Source: an uncultured Collinsella sp. (GTDB lineage: Bacteria; Actinomycetota; Coriobacteriia; Coriobacteriales; Coriobacteriaceae). From it: a stretch of 5,114 nucleotides of DNA. The notes below the pieces were generated by a model. The model saw nothing but the letters and a program-made list of their open reading frames with translations. It had not been told where the DNA came from and made no database searches. A program made the translations under genes and the position numbers. Location of the stretch: NCBI GenBank assembly GCA_900552345.1, contig URZN01000119.1, positions 1 through 5,114 on the forward strand, in the 5' to 3' direction. Below, one piece after another: positions 1-5,114 of the stretch (positions are counted from its first letter, which is position 1; each line of letters starts with the position of its first letter).

Positions 1-934
1 CGCGCACATAGTAGTACGCCTCGCCGCGCGGCTGCTCAATCACAACCTCGCCGCGCGCGCCGTCGGCCGGCGTGAGCTTGGTACGCCCGCCGATACCGTC
101 GTGCGGAATCTTGCCGATAAGCTCCTTGATAATGTCCATGGCCTGCGTAACCTCGGCACAACGCACCTGGCAGCGGGCATAACAGTCGCCATCGGTGGCA
201 ACAATCGGCTCAAACGCAGCCAAGTCCGCATAGGCACCGTCACCGAACATGCGCACGTCATAATCCACGCCCGAGGCGCGACCGAACGGGCCGACCATCG
301 ACAGATCCAGCGCGTCCTTCTTGCTGATCACGCCCACGCTATGCAGGCGCTCGCCGCAGCTATTGTCGTCCAAAAATGTATGCACCACGGCCTCGTAGTC
401 AGGGCGCATAGCGTCGAGCGTCTGGACAATACCCGCCAGCTCGGAATCCTCAATGTCGTGTTTAAGGCCGCCAATCTCGTTAATCGACAGAATCACGCGA
501 CCGCCGCAAGTGCTCTCAAAGATCTTGAGAATCTGCTCGCGCAGCGTCCACGAACGATAGAACAGCGCCTCAAAGCCAAAGGCATCGGCGAGCAGGCCCA
601 GCCACAGCAGGTGCGAGTGAATGCGCGAAAGCTCATGCAGAATGGTGCGGATATACTGCACGCGACCAGGCACCTCGATGCCGAGCATGCGCTCGCAGGC
701 GCTGGCGTAGCCACAGCTATGGCCCACGGCGCAGATGCCGCAGATGCGCTCGGCGATGTAGCCAAACTGATGCATATCGCGCTTTTCGGTGAGCTTCTCG
801 AGTCCGCGGTGCACAAAGCCGATCTGCGGAATTGCTTCGATGACGCGGTCGTCCTCGATCACCAGGTCCAGATGAAGCGGCTCGGGCAGCACCGGGTGCT
901 GCGGGCCAAACGGAATTACGGAGCGATGAGCCAT
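1..934 (-). CDS. echE: Ech-type [NiFe] hydrogenase large (catalytic) subunit, EchE/NuoD family, partial (3' end beyond window)
   Basis: Catalytic subunit of a membrane-bound energy-converting hydrogenase; it would carry the Ni-Fe site that reduces protons with electrons relayed from ferredoxin, on the cytoplasmic side. Reading the minus strand from the ATG at 934 gives 311 uninterrupted residues to the window edge. Residues 8-20 hold the family opening (PFGPQHPVLPEP). Residues 63-72 hold the L1 nickel motif R-I-C65-G-I-C68-x3-H72, which distinguishes a hydrogenase from complex I NuoD. RIHSHLLWLG (104-113), GPFGRASGVDYDVR (215-228) and QPRGEAYYYV (301-310) are further NuoD/EchE-type blocks. 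EchE proteins are usually about 360 residues, so roughly 50 are missing, including the carboxy-terminal DPCxxC ligands. NuoC and NuoD domains are separate genes here, unlike fused HycE/HyfG, which favours Ech over formate hydrogenlyase. The start follows the echD stop by 5 bases and has an AAGGAGG site. Confidence 0.93.
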   Translation of the reverse strand, partial: MAHRSVIPFGPQHPVLPEPLHLDLVIEDDRVIEAIPQIGFVHRGLEKLTEKRDMHQFGYIAERICGICAVGHSCGYASACERMLGIEVPGRVQYIRTILHELSRIHSHLLWLGLLADAFGFEALFYRSWTLREQILKIFESTCGGRVILSINEIGGLKHDIEDSELAGIVQTLDAMRPDYEAVVHTFLDDNSCGERLHSVGVISKKDALDLSMVGPFGRASGVDYDVRMFGDGAYADLAAFEPIVATDGDCYARCQVRCAEVTQAMDIIKELIGKIPHDGIGGRTKLTPADGARGEVVIEQPRGEAYYYVR

Positions 935-939
935 GGACC

Positions 940-1566
940 TTACGCCTCCTTGTTCTGCTTGTCGCGGGCGGCCTTGGCAGCGGCATCGTCATGCTGGGCA
1001 TCGGAGCCGGCAGCCGCAGCGGGCTGAGCAGCGACGCCCGCGGCATCGCCGGCGCTCGCAGCGCCTTCCCCTGCAGCAGCCGCAGCCGTGGCGGCCTTCT
1101 CGGCCGCGACCTTGCGCGCCTTGGCCTCGGCAGCCGCACGGACCTTCATGGCTTTCTCGCGCGCGGCCTTCACCTCGGGCGTGATAACGCTCATGGGCTC
1201 GGCAGTCGAGACCTGGTAGAAAAAGCCCTTAAAGTCGATCTGCATGTCGGTAATGGCAAGACCAAACAGGTCGTGGGCCTCGTTTTCAAACGGGAATACC
1301 GCCGGATAGTACGAACTGATAGACGGAATCTCCTGGTACTGATCAATTCCCTCAACCACCAGGTTTTCGATCGCATAGTTGCCGTCCTGCACAATATGCT
1401 CCTGAGCAGCACGAACGTTGATAAATGTATAGACCAGGCGATACGTGCCGTCGTCGACGTTGCGTTCGGCGTGCATCTGCACAAAGCGCGCGCCAACGCC
1501 CTTGAGCGCCTGGACATGCGACAGGAGCTCGTCGATCCCGACGATGGTATAGATAGCCTTTTGCAT
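940..1566 (-). CDS. echD: Ech-type hydrogenase subunit D, NuoC (30 kDa subunit) family, with long alanine-rich tail
   Basis: Peripheral-arm subunit that packs against the large and small subunits; the family carries no cofactor. The 208-residue product has a NuoC-like core at about residues 1-130. The recognisable block at 81-102 reads PSISSYYP followed by FPFENEAHDLFG, matching the NuoC pattern of a conserved YP and an acidic E-x-E-x2-DLFG stretch. From about residue 131 the sequence becomes a charged, Ala-rich stretch (Lys/Arg/Glu/Ala, 131-160, probably helical) and then a low-complexity Ala/Gly segment ending in polar residues. That tail of about 78 residues is not part of the family core. 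The ATG at 1566 shares its first base with the echC stop (TAATG), so translation is probably coupled, and AAAGGAGG lies 7 bases upstream. Being separate from the large subunit gene fits Ech. The family is confident; the role of the tail is unknown. Confidence 0.9.
   Translation of the reverse strand: MQKAIYTIVGIDELLSHVQALKGVGARFVQMHAERNVDDGTYRLVYTFINVRAAQEHIVQDGNYAIENLVVEGIDQYQEIPSISSYYPAVFPFENEAHDLFGLAITDMQIDFKGFFYQVSTAEPMSVITPEVKAAREKAMKVRAAAEAKARKVAAEKAATAAAAAGEGAASAGDAAGVAAQPAAAAGSDAQHDDAAAKAARDKQNKEA
945..951 (-). promoter_or_regulatory. Ribosome binding site of echE
   Basis: AAGGAGG on the minus strand, 10 bases before the echE ATG and inside the last codons of echD. It supports the chosen echE start at 934. 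Confidence 0.8.
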
Positions 1567-2168
1567 TACTCGGCCTCCTTTGCAGCGGCGGGCGCGGCGG
1601 ACCTGGTGGACACGTTGACTTCGACGCCGTCACCGGCGACGGCCCCGGCCCCGGCCCCCGCAGCCACAAACCCGTCCTCGCCCAGCTCAACGCCACCGTC
1701 CCAAGTAGCGGCGCCGCCCACGGTAAGCGGATCGCCGCCGGCGCGCATCACGGCCTCCTTCTGGTCCAGAATGCCGCACGCCTCCACAATGGCATCGATC
1801 ACGGTCTCGGGGCGAATGGCGCACCCGGGCGCGTACACGTCCACGGGAATCGCGCGGTCCACGCCGCCGATTACGTTATAGGCATCGCGGAACACGCCGC
1901 CCGAACACGCGCAGATACCGCAGGCCACCACACACTTGGGCTCGAGCATCTGGTTGTAAATCTGGCGCACGACGGGCAGATTCTGCGCGTTGACCGACCC
2001 CGTCACCAAAAAGATATCCGCATGCTTGGGGTTGCCGGTATTGACCACGCCAAAGCGCTCCGCATCGAACAGCGGCGTGAGCGAGGCCAGCACCTCGATA
2101 TCGCATCCGTTGCAGCTCGAACCGTCGTAATGAATAACCCACGGCGAGCGCGACATTTTATGATCCAT
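1566..2168 (-). CDS. echC: Ech-type hydrogenase small subunit, NuoB/HycG family, [4Fe-4S] protein
   Basis: Small electron-transfer subunit carrying the [4Fe-4S] cluster next to the Ni-Fe site; it passes electrons to EchE at the cytoplasmic face. The product is 200 residues. Likely cluster ligands are C19 and C22 (SSCNGCDIE), C86 (G-I-C-A-C-S-G-G, 84-91) and C116 (APGCAIRPE). VTGSVNAQN (55-63) is the usual NuoB-type segment before the third ligand. Extra cysteines lie at 79, 83, 88 and 131. The core ends near residue 160; residues 163-200 are a Gly/Ala/Val-rich tail with no recognisable domain, encoded partly by a GGCCCC repeat. The ATG at 2168 is favoured over Met5 because AGGAGG lies 8 bases upstream and itself overlaps the stop codon of the preceding gene. 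The stop overlaps the echD start. No periplasmic signal peptide is present, as expected for group 4 enzymes. HycG or NuoB naming is possible, but the neighbours point to Ech. Confidence 0.93.
   Translation of the reverse strand: MDHKMSRSPWVIHYDGSSCNGCDIEVLASLTPLFDAERFGVVNTGNPKHADIFLVTGSVNAQNLPVVRQIYNQMLEPKCVVACGICACSGGVFRDAYNVIGGVDRAIPVDVYAPGCAIRPETVIDAIVEACGILDQKEAVMRAGGDPLTVGGAATWDGGVELGEDGFVAAGAGAGAVAGDGVEVNVSTRSAAPAAAKEAE
1574..1581 (-). promoter_or_regulatory. Ribosome binding site of echD
   Basis: AAAGGAGG on the minus strand, 7 bases before the echD ATG, lying within the last codons of echC. Together with the TAATG stop/start overlap it indicates coupled translation of echC and echD. 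Confidence 0.85.
1641..1658 (-). repeat. Perfect tandem hexamer, three copies of GGCCCC, inside the echC tail
   Basis: On the plus strand GGCCCC occurs three times without interruption. On the coding strand it reads GGGGCC and encodes Gly-Ala three times (residues 171-176 of EchC). A change in copy number would add or remove two residues without shifting the frame. The coding strand carries three runs of four to five G here, with a further GGG at 1671-1673. Confidence 0.8.
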
Positions 2169-2176
2169 GGATGCCG

Positions 2177-2182
2177 CCTCCT
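2177..2182 (-). promoter_or_regulatory. Ribosome binding site of echC, overlapping the upstream stop codon
   Basis: AGGAGG on the minus strand, 8 bases before the echC ATG at 2168. The TAG stop of the fused EchA-EchB gene (2181-2183) supplies its first two bases (TAGGAGG), so termination and re-initiation happen at the same spot. It decides the start in favour of 2168 over the internal ATG at 2156. Confidence 0.85.
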
Positions 2183-5063
2183 AAATAAATACGTCGACGA
2201 GGATGGGCATAAGGTTGAGCAGGCCAAACACCAGCGCCACGCCCCATCCGAGCCTAAAGCAGCTGCGCCAGGTGCTGCGTGCGAAGGTGTTGTCGATCAG
2301 GACCTCGACAAAATACGTCGCGGCCATCACGACCAGGGCTACAACCCAGCTCACGGGGTTGTCCCAAACAAAGAACATGCCCACCCACATCAAAAACAGC
2401 ACGGTCTCGCACCAGTGCATAAGGGTCATCTTGGCCAGCGTGCCGCCGCTCATCTCGGTGGCGACGCCCTGGACGATCTCCTGATGCGCGTGATGCGAGT
2501 ACGAAAGGTCAAACGGCGACTTGCGCAGCTTGATGGTAAGCACCGCGAGCAGCGCCAGGAAAATGGGCGCACTGTACACGATGATGGGGGCCGACTGCCC
2601 CGTCACAGCGATGGAATCAAAGCTGTCGGTGGCAAGATACAGACCCACGCTCATCAGCAGAACGGCGGGCTCGTAACTCATGACCTGCAGCAGCTCACGG
2701 TCGGCGCCGACCTGGGCAAACGGACTTTGCGTCGAGGCGGACGCCAGCACCACAAAGATCGCGGCGAGGGTAACCATAAAAGCGCACAGCAGCGTGTTGG
2801 AGCCCGACACAAAGATGCCGCCGCCCACGACGGTAAAGATGAGCGCGCACGCCATATAGGTATCGTCCATGGTGTTTACGCTGGCAGGGGCTTTGCGCAG
2901 CAGCTTGGCAACGTCGTAGAAAGGCTGGAGCAGGCGCGGACCCACACGGCCCTGCATGCGGGCCGATAGTTTGCGGTCAACGCCGTCGATCAGGCCACCA
3001 ACCAAAGGCGCCAGCAGGGCAAACACCACGGTACCAATAAAGATGCCCACGACGCCCGAACCTTCAAAATACTTACCGCGCAGCACCGAAGGCGCGCTCA
3101 TGGCAAGCCGCTCGGGCCCAATCCACGCGCAACACAGCAGCGCAAACAAGATAATGCTGCAGCACACGACGCTGCCCGCGGGGCCGATACGCTTCTCGCC
3201 AAGGGCGTCCTCCGAGTACCAATTGCGCTTTTCGGCCTTCACCTCGTGTCCCATCGAGCCGCGGAAATGGCGATATTTGTCGGTTCCCACACCCGAAAGG
3301 TACACGTTGACGTGCGGCTTGTTGCTCACGCGGAATGAAGTCAGCAGCACCACGGCGATAAACGCCACGATAACCACCATCAGATACATGGAGTCCTTGC
3401 CAATAACGTACGGCACGCGGCCAAACACCATGGCCAAGTAAGGCGACACCAGACCGCTCGAGATAACCGGGAACGCCACGCAGCACAGAATCAGCAGCGC
3501 GGCGATGGTGTTGAGGGCCATCCATTCGGTCTTATGGACATTGACCTCAACGTTTTGAGCCGTGGGGTCGACGCCCGAAAGCTTGGCAAGCCACTTGCCC
3601 CAGAAGAAGAACGTCGCGGCCGAGCCAAAGGCAAGTACCATGATCATGAGCACGTTGCCGGTCTGTGCAAACGCCACCAGGGCGCCCCACTTGGACACGA
3701 GCATGCCAAACGGCGCCACAAACATGCCCATGATGCCCAGCATCATCAGGCGCGTCAGGTGAGGCATGCGGCTGAACATGCCGTCCATGTCCTCGATATT
3801 GCGGCTGCCGATATGATGCTCGGCCGTGCCCACGCACAGGAACAGCAACGACTTGGCCACCGTGTGGAACAGGATCAGGAAGATGGCCGCCCATACGGCC
3901 TCGGGCGCGCCGACACCCAGACAAGCACTGATAAGGCCCAAGTTGGAAATGGTGGAGTACGCGAGCACGCGCTTGGCGTTGCTCTGCGAGATGGCCATGA
4001 GAGCGGCGAGCAAAAACGTGATGGCACCCACACTCGTAACCATAAAGCCGGTCACGGGATAGATGGCATAGAGCGGGCTGAGCTTGACCATCAGGAAGAC
4101 GCCGGCCTTGACCATGGTGGACGAGTGCAGCAGGGCGCTCGTGGGAGTAGGGGCAACCATGGCACCCAACAGCCAAGTGTGGAACGGCATCTGTGCGGCC
4201 TTGGTAAGGGCGGCGAGCGACAGCAGAATGACCGGCATCACCAGCAGCGCGGATTGTGCGGTTCCAGCACCGGAAAGCTCGATCATGCCCGAGATGGTCA
4301 GCGGCATGCCGTTGACGTGCAGATACATGAGTCCGGCCAAAAACGCGATACCGCCCAGCATGTTGAGGATGATCTGGATGAAGGCGTTCTTGATGGCCTC
4401 GGGCGTGCGCGTGTAGCCAATCATAAGGAACGAGCACACGGTAGTGCTTTCCCAGCCGCAGAACAGCCACTCAAGGTTGTCGCTCGTCACGATGACGAAC
4501 ATGGCTGAGAGGAACAAGAACATAAGCGCCAGGAACTGCGGGCGACGGTCGGGCGCGGTCTGCCCGCGCAGCGCGGCCTCGTGCTCGTCATGGGCCTGGA
4601 AGTCCTTCATGTAACCCAGGGCATACACGCAGATCAGGCTGCCGACGATACCGACGGCGAGGACCATGATTACGCTCATGTAGTCCAGGTAGAGCGGCGT
4701 TGCGGTGACGGCTTCGGTCGCGGGCAGCGTCATGGCTGCAAAGGCGAGCGAGCCCACCAGCTGGACTATGCCGAGCACCGTGGTGAGCGCGTTCCTATAT
4801 TTGTACGCGTTGTACAGGATGACGGCGCACAGGATGACGTCGATGACGGAGCTGATGATCGAGAGCACATGCGAGGTGCCGGGGGCAACCTCAAAGCTCT
4901 GCGGACCCGTGCCAAAAAACATGGCGGCGACTACAACTGTCACCGCCATAATAATGCCGGAGCCTATGAGCCCCACCGCATCGCGGACGCGGTCACCGCG
5001 CGCAAGCAGCATGCCCAGCGCCGGTACCAGCGGAAACAGGGTAAGGAAATACAGTAGCGTCAT
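2181..5063 (-). CDS. Fused membrane subunit of Ech-type hydrogenase: EchA (NuoL/HycC-like antiporter) domain + EchB (NuoH/HycD-like) domain
   Basis: A 960-residue polytopic membrane protein that should both anchor the hydrogenase arm and translocate H+ or Na+. Residues 1 to about 650 form the antiporter-like domain. They include GWESTT (203-208, with E205 in the position of the essential NuoL glutamate), KAAQMPFHTWL (288-298, K288 in the broken pump helix), ALLHSSTMVKAG (310-321), KRVLAYSTISNLG (364-376), FHTVAKSLLFL (399-409; H400, K404) and VSKWG (456-460, K458 as terminal lysine). A hydrophilic stretch at 581-628 precedes a last hydrophobic helix (about 629-648). Residues about 668-960 form the EchB domain: DRKLSARMQGRVGP (696-709), DRELLQVMSYEPAVLL (788-803), KSPFDLSYSHHAHQE (848-862) and a DNTFAR segment (924-929). 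Each half is close to full length for its family, and no frame break or internal ribosome site is seen at the join (for example before Met655). The ATG at 5063 is the only possible start: the frame has a TGA at 5112-5114 and no other start codon between. GGGGGAG lies 7 bases upstream. Confidence 0.93.
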   Translation of the reverse strand: MTLLYFLTLFPLVPALGMLLARGDRVRDAVGLIGSGIIMAVTVVVAAMFFGTGPQSFEVAPGTSHVLSIISSVIDVILCAVILYNAYKYRNALTTVLGIVQLVGSLAFAAMTLPATEAVTATPLYLDYMSVIMVLAVGIVGSLICVYALGYMKDFQAHDEHEAALRGQTAPDRRPQFLALMFLFLSAMFVIVTSDNLEWLFCGWESTTVCSFLMIGYTRTPEAIKNAFIQIILNMLGGIAFLAGLMYLHVNGMPLTISGMIELSGAGTAQSALLVMPVILLSLAALTKAAQMPFHTWLLGAMVAPTPTSALLHSSTMVKAGVFLMVKLSPLYAIYPVTGFMVTSVGAITFLLAALMAISQSNAKRVLAYSTISNLGLISACLGVGAPEAVWAAIFLILFHTVAKSLLFLCVGTAEHHIGSRNIEDMDGMFSRMPHLTRLMMLGIMGMFVAPFGMLVSKWGALVAFAQTGNVLMIMVLAFGSAATFFFWGKWLAKLSGVDPTAQNVEVNVHKTEWMALNTIAALLILCCVAFPVISSGLVSPYLAMVFGRVPYVIGKDSMYLMVVIVAFIAVVLLTSFRVSNKPHVNVYLSGVGTDKYRHFRGSMGHEVKAEKRNWYSEDALGEKRIGPAGSVVCCSIILFALLCCAWIGPERLAMSAPSVLRGKYFEGSGVVGIFIGTVVFALLAPLVGGLIDGVDRKLSARMQGRVGPRLLQPFYDVAKLLRKAPASVNTMDDTYMACALIFTVVGGGIFVSGSNTLLCAFMVTLAAIFVVLASASTQSPFAQVGADRELLQVMSYEPAVLLMSVGLYLATDSFDSIAVTGQSAPIIVYSAPIFLALLAVLTIKLRKSPFDLSYSHHAHQEIVQGVATEMSGGTLAKMTLMHWCETVLFLMWVGMFFVWDNPVSWVVALVVMAATYFVEVLIDNTFARSTWRSCFRLGWGVALVFGLLNLMPILVDVFI

Positions 5064-5070
5064 ACCATCA

Positions 5071-5077
5071 CTCCCCC
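5071..5077 (-). promoter_or_regulatory. Ribosome binding site of the EchA-EchB fusion gene
   Basis: GGGGGAG on the minus strand, 7 bases before the ATG at 5063. It is purine-rich but a poorer anti-16S match than the AGGAGG sites of the three downstream genes. Confidence 0.65.
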
Positions 5078-5103
5078 ATGCAAAAACGCTGCAATTGTTT
5101 AAC

Positions 5104-5109
5104 GTTATA
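5104..5109 (-). promoter_or_regulatory. Possible -10 element (TATAAC) of the ech operon
   Basis: TATAAC on the minus strand matches five of six bases of the bacterial -10 consensus and sits in a short AT-rich patch unlike the GC-rich genes. It would give a leader of roughly 35 bases before the start codon. The matching -35 element would lie beyond the window edge, so this cannot be confirmed. An 8-base palindrome TAACGTTA (5100-5107) overlaps it. Confidence 0.25.
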
Positions 5110-5114
5110 GCTCA

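Noticed and set aside
101..1027. Long open frame on the plus strand (308 residues) opposite echE
   Set aside because: It lies antisense to a gene with clear hydrogenase motifs, is rich in His, Arg and Ala as expected from a mirrored GC-rich frame, and shows no recognisable domain.
991..1881. Plus-strand open frame (296 residues) across echD and echC
   Set aside because: Covers two confirmed genes in antisense and owes its openness to the GC-rich low-complexity tails.
2022..2969. Long open frame on the plus strand (315 residues) opposite the EchB part and echC
   Set aside because: It spans the junction of two real genes, has His/Gln/Arg-rich composition and no domain; a shadow of the coding strand.
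3099..3101. Internal ATG (Met655) as a separate start for an EchB protein
   Set aside because: No purine-rich ribosome binding site stands at a suitable distance upstream, and the frame is continuous with the EchA half.
3534..4508. Long open frame on the plus strand (324 residues) opposite the EchA part
   Set aside because: Antisense to a conserved membrane domain, very rich in His, Gln and Asp, no family resemblance; a shadow.
5068..5112. Possible tail of an upstream minus-strand gene: 14 open codons ending in TGA at 5068-5070
   Set aside because: Too short to judge, the stretch is AT-rich unlike the genes, and it contains a -10-like sequence; a leader or promoter region is as likely. Sequence beyond 5114 would settle it.
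1..5114. CRISPR arrays, tRNA or rRNA genes, insertion sequences
   Set aside because: No spaced direct repeats, RNA gene signatures or transposase-like frames were seen; the window is almost wholly filled by the four genes.

Overview
This window holds four adjacent genes on the minus strand. They form most of an Ech-type (group 4, membrane-bound, energy-converting) [NiFe] hydrogenase operon, read from right to left. In transcription order they are: a 960-residue membrane protein that joins an EchA-like (NuoL/HycC family) ion-translocating domain to an EchB-like (NuoH/HycD family) domain; an EchC-like (NuoB/HycG family) small subunit; an EchD-like (NuoC family) subunit; and an EchE-like (NuoD family) catalytic large subunit that runs off the left edge. 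The order A-B-C-D-E matches the classical ech operon. A small 2[4Fe-4S] ferredoxin-like EchF gene would be expected just beyond base 1, but it cannot be seen here.

Layout: 5064-5114 is a short AT-rich leader with a possible promoter element and the ribosome binding site of the first gene. 2181-5063 is the EchA-EchB fusion, 1566-2168 EchC, 940-1566 EchD, and 1-934 partial EchE. Junctions are 12 bases, a one-base stop/start overlap, and 5 bases. Each downstream gene has a strong AGGAGG ribosome binding site inside the end of the preceding gene, so this is one tightly coupled transcription unit. There is no gene-free stretch over 300 bases.

How the parts should work together (family knowledge plus inference): electrons from reduced ferredoxin pass through iron-sulfur clusters (EchF, then the EchC cluster) to the Ni-Fe site of EchE, where protons are reduced to H2. 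EchD helps hold the peripheral arm together. The EchB domain anchors that arm and transmits the redox energy to the EchA domain, which moves H+ or Na+ across the membrane. The large subunit has the amino-terminal RxCGxCxxxH nickel-binding motif, so this is a real hydrogenase and not a respiratory complex I.

The organism is most likely an anaerobic, fairly high-GC bacterium. Protein composition, alanine-rich tails and strong AGGAGG sites suggest an actinobacterium of the Coriobacteriia (Collinsella-like), but that is a guess from style and not a demonstrated match. The most notable points are the in-frame EchA-EchB fusion, the low-complexity tails on both EchC and EchD, and a perfect three-copy GGCCCC repeat coding for Gly-Ala in the EchC tail.
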